From: an uncultured bacterium
GTDB taxonomy: Bacteria > UBP6 > UBA1177
Assembly (NCBI GenBank): GCA_905235605.1
Contig: CAJOMF010000001.1
Span: 70,967 to 115,520 of the forward strand
Reading direction: 5' to 3'
Length of the DNA: 44,554 bases
The notes beneath the pieces were generated by a model that was not told where the DNA came from, did not search any database, and saw only the letters and a program-made list of their open reading frames with translations. This document shows positions 21,792-30,611 of this stretch, in pieces. The translations under genes were made by a program, and so were the position numbers. The first letter of the stretch is position 1, and the number at the start of each line of letters is the position of its first letter.

Positions 21792-24689
21792 ATGTCAAGC
21801 GAAACGAAAAAAGGCCCAAATCCAGAGCCTGACGATAAAACATTCGATTTTAACAAGTATCTGGAAGCGGCGGAGCGGGGAGACGCCGAAGCTCAGTACA
21901 AGGTTGCCGAATATTATTACAATTCAAATGAAAAATCTGAAACTGTTGACGAGGAAGAAGTTGAAGGATCGGATAACCCGGAAAAAGAGAGCGGTGGCAG
22001 CGAAGCTGGAGAAATATTCAGAGAGGTAGAGAATGCTGACAGCAAAGAGGCTGATGGAAAGGACAATAAGGAAGAAAAGAAAGAAGATATCGTCAGAAAA
22101 AACAAAATTGAAGCCTTTAAATGGTATGTGAAGGCAGCAGGGCAGGGATATGCCGATGCGCAGTATATGGTCGGCGAATGTTACTTGAACGGAGTCGGAG
22201 CTGAAAAGAACAAAATCCAAGCCTCCAGATGGTTCAAAAAGGCTGCCGAGCAAGGTCATGCAAAGGCCAAATATAAGATAGGAGAGGGTTATTTAAATCG
22301 GAACGGAGTCGAAATCGAAGCCTTCAAGTGGTTTATGGAAGCAGCAGAACTCGGTCTTGCTGAGGCTCAATATAAAGTCGGATACTGTTACTATTATGGA
22401 AAAGGAATCGAAAGAGAAAAAGCAGAAGCCTTTAAATGGTTCGTGAAGGCTGCAGAACAGGGACAGGCTGATGCCCAGTATATGCTCGGAGAATGTTATT
22501 CCCTTGGAGAAGGTGTTCAGGAAGACAGAATCGAAGCCTTCAAATGGTATGAGAAAGCGGCAGAGCAGGGAAAACGTCTTGCCCAGTTAAAACTTGGTAA
22601 TTGCTGCTGGAACGGGAAAGGGGTTCCTATAGATAAAAAAGAGGCCCGCAAGTGGTGGTTGAAAGCTGTTGATCCGGTGACAAAAGTGCTGGGAAAAATC
22701 GGAACGTTCATTGGGTATGCGTTGCTGGTGATTTTCGAATTGCTGATACTTGCAGTTGTTCTGTTTTATGCGGTAAAATTCATAGGCTGGGTATTTAATA
22801 TAGATTTCAGTTCTTCAGCATCAAAAATTACAGGGATTGTGAAACGTCCGTACTACGATGTTTCGATGTGTATGGATGCAAGAAGAGAAAACTCTATTGA
22901 ATATTGGAAAGGCTATCTTAAAAAATTCCCGGAAGGATGGTGTGCTGTCGAAGCGCAATCTGCACTTAATAATATGAAAAAAACGGGTACTCTTGAATGG
23001 TCGGAACTTTTTTCTTCCGAAGAAGAGATTTCGTGGTATGAGGCTCTGGAGTATTGCGACAAACTTGAGGAAGACGGATATTCGGACTGGAGGCTGCCTA
23101 ATATCGACGAACTCAGGATGCTTATAAAAAACTGTCCGGCAACGGAATCTGGAGGTAAATGTCAAGTCAGGGAGGATGCTCTCTGTCTTTTCCCTGACTG
23201 CGCAAATTCATGTTCCTGTGAAGCACAAGAGAATAACGGAGATTATTACAGTAAACTGGGCGACAGCATGGGTTTATGGTCTTTCTCATCCGACTCGTCT
23301 TTGCCTGCTAATGCGTGGGTTGTTGATTTTGACTCTGGCGGGATTGAAGGCGCGATCAAGGATGAGGGATGGATAAAAAATGTCCGCTGTGTAAGACAGG
23401 ATGACCACGATGCCTGTGAAACGGCCAAAAAATATGAGCAAAATTTTTATTGGTATTTTTATCTGGACAAATTTCCGAACGGCGAATGTGCCGGTGAAGC
23501 GAAAGCTTTCAAAGACAAAGAAGATGAAAAGGCTTGCGATGAAGCAAGAAGCCTGGATGTCAGATTCGGATGGGAATTGTATTTAAGAGGGTTTTCAGAC
23601 GGAAAATGTGCGGAAGAAGGAAACTTAGCAAAAAATAAATTCGGGAAAATTGATGGTTTCGAATGGTCGGATGTGTCAACTGCACCAATGTTAAGTTTCG
23701 AATCGGCTGAGTATTGCAAAAATCTTGAGGAAAACGGTCATGATGACTGGAGACTGCCGAATATCGATGAACTCAGAACGCTGATTAAGAATCATCCAGG
23801 AACTGTTCCAGGCGGAAGGTGCAGGGTTTCTGAAGAATATGAAAAAACAACGATCGATTTTGACTTGACGGAAAGTTGCAAGGGAACAGATGTAGGGATT
23901 TTTAGTAAACTGGGGGATTTTTTAGAACTTTGGTCTTCAACAGTAGCTTGGACAACTACTTATACAGAGGCCTATGGGCAAGATATATGGCTGGTAGATT
24001 TCGGCAGCGGCGGAATCAATGCTGATAACAGCAATAATGTTAAATATCATGTCCGCTGTATCCGTCAGGATGATGCTGATGCCTGTGAAAAAGCCCGAAA
24101 TGATCAAACAGCTTATTCCTGGAAGCGCTATCTCGAATATTTTCCTGAAGGCGAATGTGCGGATGAAGCAAATGCCGGCCCTAAAGACGAGGTCGTCTGC
24201 AAAAGAGCAAGACAGATCAATACCCGCGCTGAATGGGAATCTTATTTACATGATTTCCCGAATGGAAAATGCGCGAAAGAAGCAAAAGTTGCCAAAAATA
24301 AATTTAAGAAAACAGGTAATCTTGAATGGTCCGATATATTGGAAGAAGGTGACTGCGATGATCTTGTCGAAGACGGTCATTCCGACTGGAGACTGCCAAA
24401 TATAGACGAGCTTAGATTGCTTGTTCAGAACCATCCTGGAACGATTTCAGGCGGAATATGCGACATCTCAGAAAAAAACGGTCAGCTTGATGATGAGTCC
24501 TGGGATGAGAATTGTGGTGGTATAGAAGGTGATAATTTCAGCAAATTTGGTGATACTGACTGGTTCAGGTCATCTTCCGTACATAATGATGATATATTTT
24601 GGGCAGTCTCTTTTGATGACGGTTCTATATATCCTTTTTCCGTTAACTTTTTTTCGTTAAAGACGCGCTGTGTCAGGAAAAATAAATAA
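21792..24689 (+). CDS. Sel1-repeat membrane protein with three extracytoplasmic DUF1566/Lcl-type domains
   Basis: The 965-residue protein starts at ATG 21792, set by GGAGG at 21782-21786. Residues 1-300 are cytoplasmic: one Sel1 unit (EAAERGDAEAQYKVAEYYYN), an acidic insert, and at least five more units such as WFVKAAEQGQADAQYMLGEC. A membrane helix follows (about 310-335, YALLVIFELLILAVVLFYAV). Outside the membrane are three DUF1566 domains (DWRLPNIDELR...; each ends in RCVR or RCIR), separated by five copies of a short W..YL..FP.G.CA.EA motif. Sel1 repeats bind partners inside the cell. DUF1566 domains are thought to bind ligands outside; the Legionella Lcl C-terminal domain binds glycosaminoglycans. 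The topology parallels the kinase at 10079, with Sel1 units in place of the kinase. Confidence 0.85.
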   Translation: MSSETKKGPNPEPDDKTFDFNKYLEAAERGDAEAQYKVAEYYYNSNEKSETVDEEEVEGSDNPEKESGGSEAGEIFREVENADSKEADGKDNKEEKKEDIVRKNKIEAFKWYVKAAGQGYADAQYMVGECYLNGVGAEKNKIQASRWFKKAAEQGHAKAKYKIGEGYLNRNGVEIEAFKWFMEAAELGLAEAQYKVGYCYYYGKGIEREKAEAFKWFVKAAEQGQADAQYMLGECYSLGEGVQEDRIEAFKWYEKAAEQGKRLAQLKLGNCCWNGKGVPIDKKEARKWWLKAVDPVTKVLGKIGTFIGYALLVIFELLILAVVLFYAVKFIGWVFNIDFSSSASKITGIVKRPYYDVSMCMDARRENSIEYWKGYLKKFPEGWCAVEAQSALNNMKKTGTLEWSELFSSEEEISWYEALEYCDKLEEDGYSDWRLPNIDELRMLIKNCPATESGGKCQVREDALCLFPDCANSCSCEAQENNGDYYSKLGDSMGLWSFSSDSSLPANAWVVDFDSGGIEGAIKDEGWIKNVRCVRQDDHDACETAKKYEQNFYWYFYLDKFPNGECAGEAKAFKDKEDEKACDEARSLDVRFGWELYLRGFSDGKCAEEGNLAKNKFGKIDGFEWSDVSTAPMLSFESAEYCKNLEENGHDDWRLPNIDELRTLIKNHPGTVPGGRCRVSEEYEKTTIDFDLTESCKGTDVGIFSKLGDFLELWSSTVAWTTTYTEAYGQDIWLVDFGSGGINADNSNNVKYHVRCIRQDDADACEKARNDQTAYSWKRYLEYFPEGECADEANAGPKDEVVCKRARQINTRAEWESYLHDFPNGKCAKEAKVAKNKFKKTGNLEWSDILEEGDCDDLVEDGHSDWRLPNIDELRLLVQNHPGTISGGICDISEKNGQLDDESWDENCGGIEGDNFSKFGDTDWFRSSSVHNDDIFWAVSFDDGSIYPFSVNFFSLKTRCVRKNK

Positions 24690-24704
24690 TCAGGAGGTTC
24701 GGTC

Positions 24705-25631
24705 ATGGCAAAAAAGGAAGTCAAAAATAACAAAGTAAGCCTTGAGCAGGAATTCGCACGCTGGCTGGAAACGGCGGAGCAGGGAGACGCTGAAGCGCAG
24801 AACGAGGTCGGCGAGTGTTACTATGATGGCAAAGGAGTCGAACAAAACTTTGGGAAGGCCTTCAAGTGGTGGAAGAAAGCGGCTGATCAGGGGCTCGCCG
24901 AGGCTCAGAAGAATGTCGGATGGTGTTATGATGTCGGAGACGGGGTAAAGGAAAATAAAAAAGAGGCTGCCAAGTGGTATAAGAAAGCGGCTGAACAGGG
25001 AAATCTCAAAGCTCTTAATAATCTCGGTAATTTTTATTTTGACGGAGAGGGCGTAAAGGAAAACAAGAAAGAAGCTTTCAATTGTTATAAGAAAGCCGCG
25101 GAAGGAGGTCTTGCGGCAGCTCAGAATAATCTTGCAAGGTGTTACCTTAGCGGGGAAGGTGTCAACGAAAACCAAAAAGAAGCTTTCAAATGGTGTAAGA
25201 AAGCGGCTAAAGCAGGCGATGCTGTTGCTCAAATGAATCTCGGCATGTTTTATGAAAATGGTATTGAAGTTAAAGAAGATAAAGCTGAGGCTTTCAAGTG
25301 GTATATGAAGGCTGCTGAACAAGGTCATGCGGAAGCTCAATATTATGTCGGTATGTGTTACGCCAATGGCTGGGGCTGCGAGAAAAACGATGAAGAAGCT
25401 TTTGAATGGTTCTTGAAATCGGCTGAACAGGATTATGCTGATGCTCAGTTCAAAGTCAGCCAATGCTATGCTTCAGGTTTTGGAACAGACATGGATCTTA
25501 TACAAAGCGCGGCTTGGAGAGTGCGGGCAGCCAGAAACGGACATGAAGAATCTCAAACAATACTTGCCGCATCATTGATGAAGGCTCAGGAACTACTGAA
25601 CATGATGCGTAGAGATGACGATGATGAATGA
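24705..25631 (+). CDS. Sel1-repeat protein
   Basis: The 308-residue soluble protein is built of about seven tandem 36-residue Sel1 repeats (for example WWKKAADQGLAEAQKNVGWC and WYMKAAEQGHAEAQYYVGMC). These TPR-like helical pairs form a protein-binding scaffold. The short N-terminus is basic, and there is no signal peptide or membrane segment. The strong AGGAGG site starts 14 bases before the start codon. It follows the Sel1/DUF1566 protein by 15 bp and closely resembles its N-terminal half, so it probably arose by duplication and may bind the same partner. Confidence 0.9.
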   Translation: MAKKEVKNNKVSLEQEFARWLETAEQGDAEAQNEVGECYYDGKGVEQNFGKAFKWWKKAADQGLAEAQKNVGWCYDVGDGVKENKKEAAKWYKKAAEQGNLKALNNLGNFYFDGEGVKENKKEAFNCYKKAAEGGLAAAQNNLARCYLSGEGVNENQKEAFKWCKKAAKAGDAVAQMNLGMFYENGIEVKEDKAEAFKWYMKAAEQGHAEAQYYVGMCYANGWGCEKNDEEAFEWFLKSAEQDYADAQFKVSQCYASGFGTDMDLIQSAAWRVRAARNGHEESQTILAASLMKAQELLNMMRRDDDDE

Positions 25632-25736
25632 TGCTTGTTAAATTGTGATTTCGATATTCAAGACTAACCAATCCATAAAGTCACGCATCGTATAAAAACA
25701 AAAATAAAATATTCTTTGAAAAAAGTGTTCTTTTTA

Positions 25737-25764
25737 TTGCAAAATATATTTCTTTAAGTAAATT
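25737..25764 (+). promoter_or_regulatory. Promoter of the single-DUF1566 gene
   Basis: TTGCAA (25737-25742), a 16-bp spacer and TAAATT (25759-25764) lie 37 bp before ATG 25802. The remainder of the 25632-25801 gap is AT-rich with no visible gene. Confidence 0.45.
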
Positions 25765-25801
25765 ACCTCGTTTTTTTGGTATGACGCTGAAGGATAACGG
25801 A

Positions 25802-26419
25802 ATGTTGTTGAAATGGAAGCTCTCTAAAATTCTCTCTGACAAAGAGGCTAACAAAGATCTTGACGAATGGATGCACAAACAGGTCGATGAGAAAAAGCAG
25901 CAGGAAGAGGAGAAAAAGGCCGAGGATATAAAAAAGGCTGCTGTAAAAAAGAGTTCCTTCGGTGCTGCTCCGCGCGAATGGACGGGGGAGGACGAAGATG
26001 AGGCGGATACTTTTTTCGTAAACCGTATGGCTGCGGATAATGCTGCAGGGGAGGGCGACCTCTATGCGCCGTCCAATTTCAGGGACAAAGGTGACTATAT
26101 TGAACTTGTGAAGCCGATAGGCTCTATCACAATGATAGAAAAGACTGCCTTCGGTTTTCTTCTTTCTTGGAAAGACGCGATGCTTTATGCAAAAACGGTG
26201 ATCAAAGGCGGTTTCTGGGACTGGCGTGTTCCGACAAAAGATGAAATGATCACGATATATAAAATCAAGGATGTCTGCGGGATCAACAAGTGCGACGACT
26301 GGTTCTGGACATCTACCGAGTGTGATGATTTTTTGGGTGCATACCGTGTAAGTTTATACGGCGGTTATGTCAGCAGCGGCACGAAGTCCGGAAAATATTA
26401 TGTCCGCTGCGTAAGGTAG
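25802..26419 (+). CDS. Single DUF1566-domain protein with coiled-coil N-terminus
   Basis: The 205-residue protein has a charged helical N-terminus (about 15-55, EKKQQEEEKKAEDIKKAAVK) and an acidic linker. One compact DUF1566 domain of about 100 residues follows (SWKDAMLYAK; WDWRVPTKDEM; DWFWTSTE; YYVRCVR). AAGGA at 25790-25794 favours ATG 25802 over ATG 25781. No signal peptide or membrane helix is seen, unlike the larger DUF1566 proteins upstream, so it may work in the cytoplasm or be exported by an unrecognised route. The gene stands alone, with its own promoter and a terminator after it. It is the last accessory gene before the division cluster. Confidence 0.75.
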   Translation: MLLKWKLSKILSDKEANKDLDEWMHKQVDEKKQQEEEKKAEDIKKAAVKKSSFGAAPREWTGEDEDEADTFFVNRMAADNAAGEGDLYAPSNFRDKGDYIELVKPIGSITMIEKTAFGFLLSWKDAMLYAKTVIKGGFWDWRVPTKDEMITIYKIKDVCGINKCDDWFWTSTECDDFLGAYRVSLYGGYVSSGTKSGKYYVRCVR

Positions 26420-26473
26420 CGTTTCCCTGAAAAGATATTTCTTCTGAAATTTTCTCATTAAATCAAAAAACAG

Positions 26474-26496
26474 ACCGGCTTTAAGATCCGGTTTTT
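26474..26496 (+). terminator. Weak intrinsic terminator
   Basis: ACCGG (26474-26478) pairs with CCGGT (26488-26492) and TTTT follows. The stem is only five pairs, but it is correctly placed about 55 bp after the DUF1566 gene and before the dcw promoter. Confidence 0.45.
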
Positions 26497-26600
26497 CTGA
26501 AAAACAATGCCGTAGAGGAATTCACCTGTGTCTTGAGTGCAGAAAATATCCTTAAATTTCAAGTATATATGTGAAAATAATATTTTTTTCAAAAAAAGTG

Positions 26601-26629
26601 TTGCTTTCGGGGTGTGTTTGTGGTAACAA
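26601..26629 (+). promoter_or_regulatory. Promoter of the dcw (division and cell wall) cluster
   Basis: TTGCTT (26601-26606), a 17-bp spacer and TAACAA (26624-26629) preceded by TGG lie 32 bp before the mraZ start. The -10 overlaps the first unit of the proposed MraZ operator. Confidence 0.5.
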
Positions 26630-26653
26630 GTGGTTGTTTTGGGTTGTTTGGTG
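26621..26653 (+). promoter_or_regulatory. Candidate MraZ operator (four TGG(T/G) repeats)
   Basis: TGGT at 26621, TGGT at 26631, TGGG at 26640 and TGGT at 26649 are spaced 10, 9 and 9 bp apart, right before mraZ. MraZ is known to bind short direct repeats of TGGGN type, about 10 bp apart, in its own promoter. The match is partial. Confidence 0.45.
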
Positions 26654-26660
26654 GTAAAAG

Positions 26661-27158
26661 ATGTCAAAACTCACTAAGACATTCTTCGGAAGGAAGGAAT
26701 ATCGAATCGATCCGAAAGGAAGGGTTCCTCTTTCTGCCGATTACTATTCCCAGCTTGATGTCCAGGGCGAGAACAAGACGCTTATAGTTGTCAGGGCTTC
26801 CAACGGTGATTTCTCTTATCTTGAGGTTTTTTCGCAGAAAGAGTGGAATGAAAAGCTGGAAGTTATCAATCTTATGGATGATGACGATGACAAAGAGTGG
26901 CTTCTTGTCAACTATGTCGGCGGGGCGCTTTCTGTAGATCTTGACGGTCAGAACAGAATGAGACTCCCGAAATCGCTGATTGACTATGCCGGAATAAAGA
27001 AGGATGTGGTTTTTATCGGTGCAATAAGCACGCTCAGAATATGGTCCAAAGAATCTCTCGAAAAGTATGAAATGACTCCGAAAGGGACAAGGGATTCCAT
27101 CCGTGACAAAATGAATGCCGCAAGAAGAAAACTTCTTGAAGAAAGAGGGGACAAATAA
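26661..27158 (+). CDS. mraZ: Transcriptional regulator MraZ
   Basis: The 165-residue protein is slightly longer than the usual 145-150. It has the two AbrB-like half-folds of MraZ: FGRKEYRIDPKGRVPLSADY and, in the second half, LSVDLDGQNRMRLPKSLIDY followed by VVFIGAISTLRIWS. MraZ forms a ring and represses or tunes the dcw operon by binding repeats at its own promoter; a candidate operator is at 26621-26653. The tail carries an acidic run (DDDDDKEW) between the halves and a basic C-terminus. The stop overlaps the rsmH start by one base (TAATG). Confidence 0.95.
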   Translation: MSKLTKTFFGRKEYRIDPKGRVPLSADYYSQLDVQGENKTLIVVRASNGDFSYLEVFSQKEWNEKLEVINLMDDDDDKEWLLVNYVGGALSVDLDGQNRMRLPKSLIDYAGIKKDVVFIGAISTLRIWSKESLEKYEMTPKGTRDSIRDKMNAARRKLLEERGDK

Positions 27159-28078
27159 TGGATTTTGTTCATGTTCCTGTTCTCTTCAATGAAGTATTGT
27201 CTTCTTTTGACAACGAGCCTGCTGTTTTCGTCGATCTTACTTCGGGCGGCGGCGGTCACGATGCCGGTATCCTTGAAAAATATCCGGATGTCAGAGCCGT
27301 TCTCGTTGACAGGGACCAGGATGCGGTCGCCCATCTCAGGGAAAAATTTGCCTCTTTTCCGAATGTAACGGTCGTAAACGCTCCTTTCAGCGAAATCGAC
27401 AAGATATTGTTCCTTCTGCAGATCCCGAAAGTTGACATCGTTTTTGCCGATCTCGGTGTCAGCAGTTTCCAGTTTGATACTCCGCACAGGGGTTTTTCGA
27501 TGCAGAAAGACGGTCCGATGGATATGAGAATGGATAAAACCTCCCCCTTAACCGCTCTCGATTTCATTAAAAATTCGACCGAAGGTGAACTCAGGAACAT
27601 TCTGAGTCTTTACGCTCAGGAGCGCGAGGCCGGAACGGTGGCAAGAACGCTTAAAAAATGTGCCGATGAAGGTATGACGACGACGATGCAGTTCGCTGAC
27701 GAAATAAGAAAGGCGAAAAAATATGCTAAAAAGGGGATCGATCCTTCAACACAGGTATTCATGGCGCTCCGTATGGCCGTAAACGACGAACTCGGAGAGC
27801 TTGAAAGCGCACTGAAAAAGGCTTTTCCTCTTCTTTCAGACAAGGGGATGATGGGGGTGATAACGTTCCATTCGACTGAAGACAGGATCGTGAAGAATTT
27901 TTTCCGCGACCGCAAGAACAAAATCCCTTTCTATATCGACGGAAAAGATACCGTTCCATTCTGTGACGAGGCTTCGTTTGCTGTTGAGATGGTAGTTCCG
28001 ACAGATGAGGAGTGCGTCAGAAACCCGCGCGCAAGAAGCGCAAAATTCAGGATATTGAAAAAGACCGTTTTTATATAA
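27158..28078 (+). CDS. rsmH: 16S rRNA (cytosine-1402-N4)-methyltransferase
   Basis: The 306-residue SAM-dependent enzyme modifies C1402 in the decoding site of 16S rRNA. It begins FVHVPVLFNEVL, then has the SAM loop in VDLTSGGGGHDAGIL and VLVDRDQDAV. VDIVFADLGVSSFQFD, GFSMQKDGPMDMRMD and TFHSTEDRIVKNFF are family signatures, and the end (NPRARSAKFRILKK) is typical. The name mraW is also used. It is translationally coupled to mraZ. Confidence 0.97.
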   Translation: MDFVHVPVLFNEVLSSFDNEPAVFVDLTSGGGGHDAGILEKYPDVRAVLVDRDQDAVAHLREKFASFPNVTVVNAPFSEIDKILFLLQIPKVDIVFADLGVSSFQFDTPHRGFSMQKDGPMDMRMDKTSPLTALDFIKNSTEGELRNILSLYAQEREAGTVARTLKKCADEGMTTTMQFADEIRKAKKYAKKGIDPSTQVFMALRMAVNDELGELESALKKAFPLLSDKGMMGVITFHSTEDRIVKNFFRDRKNKIPFYIDGKDTVPFCDEASFAVEMVVPTDEECVRNPRARSAKFRILKKTVFI

Positions 28079-28094
28079 CTTTGGGAGGACAACT

Positions 28095-28457
28095 ATGCCG
28101 GCTTACATTCATGCAGATTCAGAAAACACTAAGAAAGAAAGAACAAAAATTTTCAGTAGTTCAAGAGTGATTTCAACGAAGATCAGAACACTTTTTTCGG
28201 GTGAACTTGTTGTATATATATGCATGATCATTGCGGCCGGTTCCCTGATGCTGACGGACAGCTACTACAAGGCATATAAAGCAAACCTCAAAAACGATAT
28301 CATAAGAATGATCGAGGATACTCAGGAGCTTGTATGGCAGAAAGAGTTGTCCGAGCGCGGTTATCTCAAACTGACTTCTTCTGAAGCCCTTATGAAAAAA
28401 GCGAAGGAAATGAAGCTTTCGGTCACCACTTCGGACAAATTCGTAAAATTGGATTAA
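28095..28457 (+). CDS. ftsL: FtsL-like septal membrane protein
   Basis: The 120-residue bitopic protein has a basic N-terminus, one membrane helix (about 37-55, GELVVYICMIIAAGSLML) and a periplasmic helical segment ending in LTSSEALMKKAKEMKL. That size and layout, and the position between rsmH and ftsI, identify FtsL, which pairs with FtsB and FtsQ to activate FtsWI. Sequence alone would be weak, since FtsL is poorly conserved. GGGAGG supports the start. Confidence 0.8.
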   Translation: MPAYIHADSENTKKERTKIFSSSRVISTKIRTLFSGELVVYICMIIAAGSLMLTDSYYKAYKANLKNDIIRMIEDTQELVWQKELSERGYLKLTSSEALMKKAKEMKLSVTTSDKFVKLD

Positions 28458-28484
28458 GAGATCTCAAATGAGGGGTAAGTCAGC

Positions 28485-30611
28485 ATGGATACCGGACGAA
28501 AGATATATCTTATTTTTGCAGTTGTTATTTTAGTCCTTTTTTTTGTCGTAATAGGAAGATTCTATTATCTGCAGGTTGTAAAACATGCAGACCGTATGGA
28601 TAAAATCGAAAATTCGGTCGAATTCTCAGTTGTCAGAGGTAAAAGGGGAACAATTTACGACAGAAACGGCAATCCCCTTGCAATGAGTGAGGTCAAAGTA
28701 AGTATCGCAGTCGATCCTGCAGGCGTCGTAAACAAGGAGTTCTTAGCTGATATAATTTCTGAAAATCTTGGCATGAACAGACAGGAAGTCCTTGAAATAC
28801 TCAGAAAAAACAAAAAAAGAAACGGTCGTTCGAATCACTATGAAGTTCTGAAGCAGGATGTCGACTACGGCGAATACAAGGCTCTTAAAAATGCGGTGAA
28901 CGAAGCAAAAAATAAAGAATCCAGGATATCGAAAAGCGTAGCGAAAGGATCTCAGGAAAAAAAGCAGGCGGACGAGCTCCTGAGCGATCTGAACAGAATA
29001 ATTTATGAAAAGAGTTTCAAACGTGTTTATCCGCAGGGAAAACTGCTTGCCAATGTTCTCGGTTTTGTTCAGGCAAATAAAAATCCTACGGAAGAGGGAC
29101 CTGAAGGACTTGAAGGGATCGAGCTCAGGTATGATTCCATGCTTGCCGGAGCAAAGGTTCAGGTAAAACAGAACAAACTTACCAAGAAAAGAATATATGA
29201 AGACGATATCGACATCGAAAGCGAGATCGGCGATTCAAAAAAAGGGAGCGATATTTATCTCACGATAGATTCCGAGATTCAGTTCATAGCAGAGGAAGAA
29301 CTTGCTAAAATGGTGGAAAAAGTCCATGCAAAATGGGGCGGAGTCGTCATTATGGAGCCTTATTCCGGAAAAATACTCGCCATGGCGAACTATCCGACCT
29401 ACGAGCCTGAGCGTTACCGCGAATATCCGATCGAAAACAAGAGGAATTTCGCAGTCAGCGATTTGTTTGAACCAGGTTCTACATTTAAATCGTTTTCAAT
29501 TCTTGCTGTACTTAACGAGAATCTGGCAAAACCCGGCGAACTTGTCTACGGTGAAAACGGAAGTTTTATTTTCGGAAAGAAACTTGTCCGCGATTCCCAC
29601 CCTAATCAGTGGATGACGATCCGCGACGTTGTCGTAAATTCAAGTAATATCGGTACTATAAAGTTCGCAGACAGGCTTACGAACGAGCAGCTTTACAACT
29701 ATTTCACCATGTTCGGATTCGGTCAGAAAAGCGGGATAAACATTCCCGGAGAGTCAAACAAACCGATAAGAGATTACAAAAAATGGTATCCTATCGACAA
29801 GGGCAACCTCTCTTTCGGACAGGGTCTTTCTGTCAATATGGTGCAGCTGGCGAGAGCTTATTCCGCGATATACAACGGCGGAGTTCTCTGGAAACCGGTT
29901 CTCGTGGATAAAATCGTCGGAAAAAATTCGGAAAAAGTTTTTATTCCCGAGCCCAAACGCATAAATTTCGAGTATAAATCCGATAAAAAAATAATAGAAA
30001 TGCTTGAAGGTGTCGTTTCCGACGAGCACGGAACCGCAAAAAGGGCGCGTCTGAAAGGGGTCGAGGTCGGCGGCAAAACAGGAACTTCGCAGATATACGA
30101 TCCCGCTCTCAAGAAGTATTCGTGGAACAGAGTCGTCTGTTCGTTTGCGGGGGCAGTTCCGAACAACGATCCGAAATTCGTCATGGTTGTAGTGATCGAC
30201 GAGCCGAAAGGGAAGGAATACGGCGGGACTGTTGCTGCCCCCGTTTTCAAGGAAATAGCGGAAAGGGCGCTTCCCAAATTTGATGTATTCGTCTATAAAA
30301 GCGAAAAAGATAAAGATAAAATTCCCGAATACGTGACTACAGATATGACCGGCAGCGTCATTGAGCTGGAAGATTCTGAAATCGCTTCTGAAATAGGTTC
30401 GGACTATGTCAAAATCCCCAATTTCAGAAATGTCGGCTCGAATGATGCGCTTGCTATTGCAAACGACAAAAATCTTGAAGTAGTTTTTATCGGCAACCCT
30501 GTCAACAATAGAAAGATTGTCGGTCAATCGCCGAAAGCGGGAGAAGTCGTTCTTGCGGGGACGGTAGTAAGTCTCGATGTAGAAGAGGAAAAAAACAATG
30601 AAAACGACTGA
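28485..30611 (+). CDS. ftsI: Septal peptidoglycan transpeptidase (class B PBP) with a PASTA domain
   Basis: The 708-residue protein has an N-terminal membrane anchor (about 8-28, IYLIFAVVILVLFFVVIGRF) and the PBP dimerisation domain (RGTIYDRNGNPLAMSE). The transpeptidase domain carries its three motifs: S332-TFK, S386-S-N388 and K531-T-G533. The C-terminus is one PASTA domain (VKIPNFRNVGSNDALAIA to LAGTVVSLDV). It cross-links new peptidoglycan at the septum together with FtsW. A PASTA tail makes it longer than E. coli FtsI (588) and closer to forms seen in several other phyla. The long charged insert near 120-165 (NEAKNKESRISKSVAKGSQE) is unusual. It overlaps murE by 14 bp. Confidence 0.95.
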   Translation: MDTGRKIYLIFAVVILVLFFVVIGRFYYLQVVKHADRMDKIENSVEFSVVRGKRGTIYDRNGNPLAMSEVKVSIAVDPAGVVNKEFLADIISENLGMNRQEVLEILRKNKKRNGRSNHYEVLKQDVDYGEYKALKNAVNEAKNKESRISKSVAKGSQEKKQADELLSDLNRIIYEKSFKRVYPQGKLLANVLGFVQANKNPTEEGPEGLEGIELRYDSMLAGAKVQVKQNKLTKKRIYEDDIDIESEIGDSKKGSDIYLTIDSEIQFIAEEELAKMVEKVHAKWGGVVIMEPYSGKILAMANYPTYEPERYREYPIENKRNFAVSDLFEPGSTFKSFSILAVLNENLAKPGELVYGENGSFIFGKKLVRDSHPNQWMTIRDVVVNSSNIGTIKFADRLTNEQLYNYFTMFGFGQKSGINIPGESNKPIRDYKKWYPIDKGNLSFGQGLSVNMVQLARAYSAIYNGGVLWKPVLVDKIVGKNSEKVFIPEPKRINFEYKSDKKIIEMLEGVVSDEHGTAKRARLKGVEVGGKTGTSQIYDPALKKYSWNRVVCSFAGAVPNNDPKFVMVVVIDEPKGKEYGGTVAAPVFKEIAERALPKFDVFVYKSEKDKDKIPEYVTTDMTGSVIELEDSEIASEIGSDYVKIPNFRNVGSNDALAIANDKNLEVVFIGNPVNNRKIVGQSPKAGEVVLAGTVVSLDVEEEKNNEND

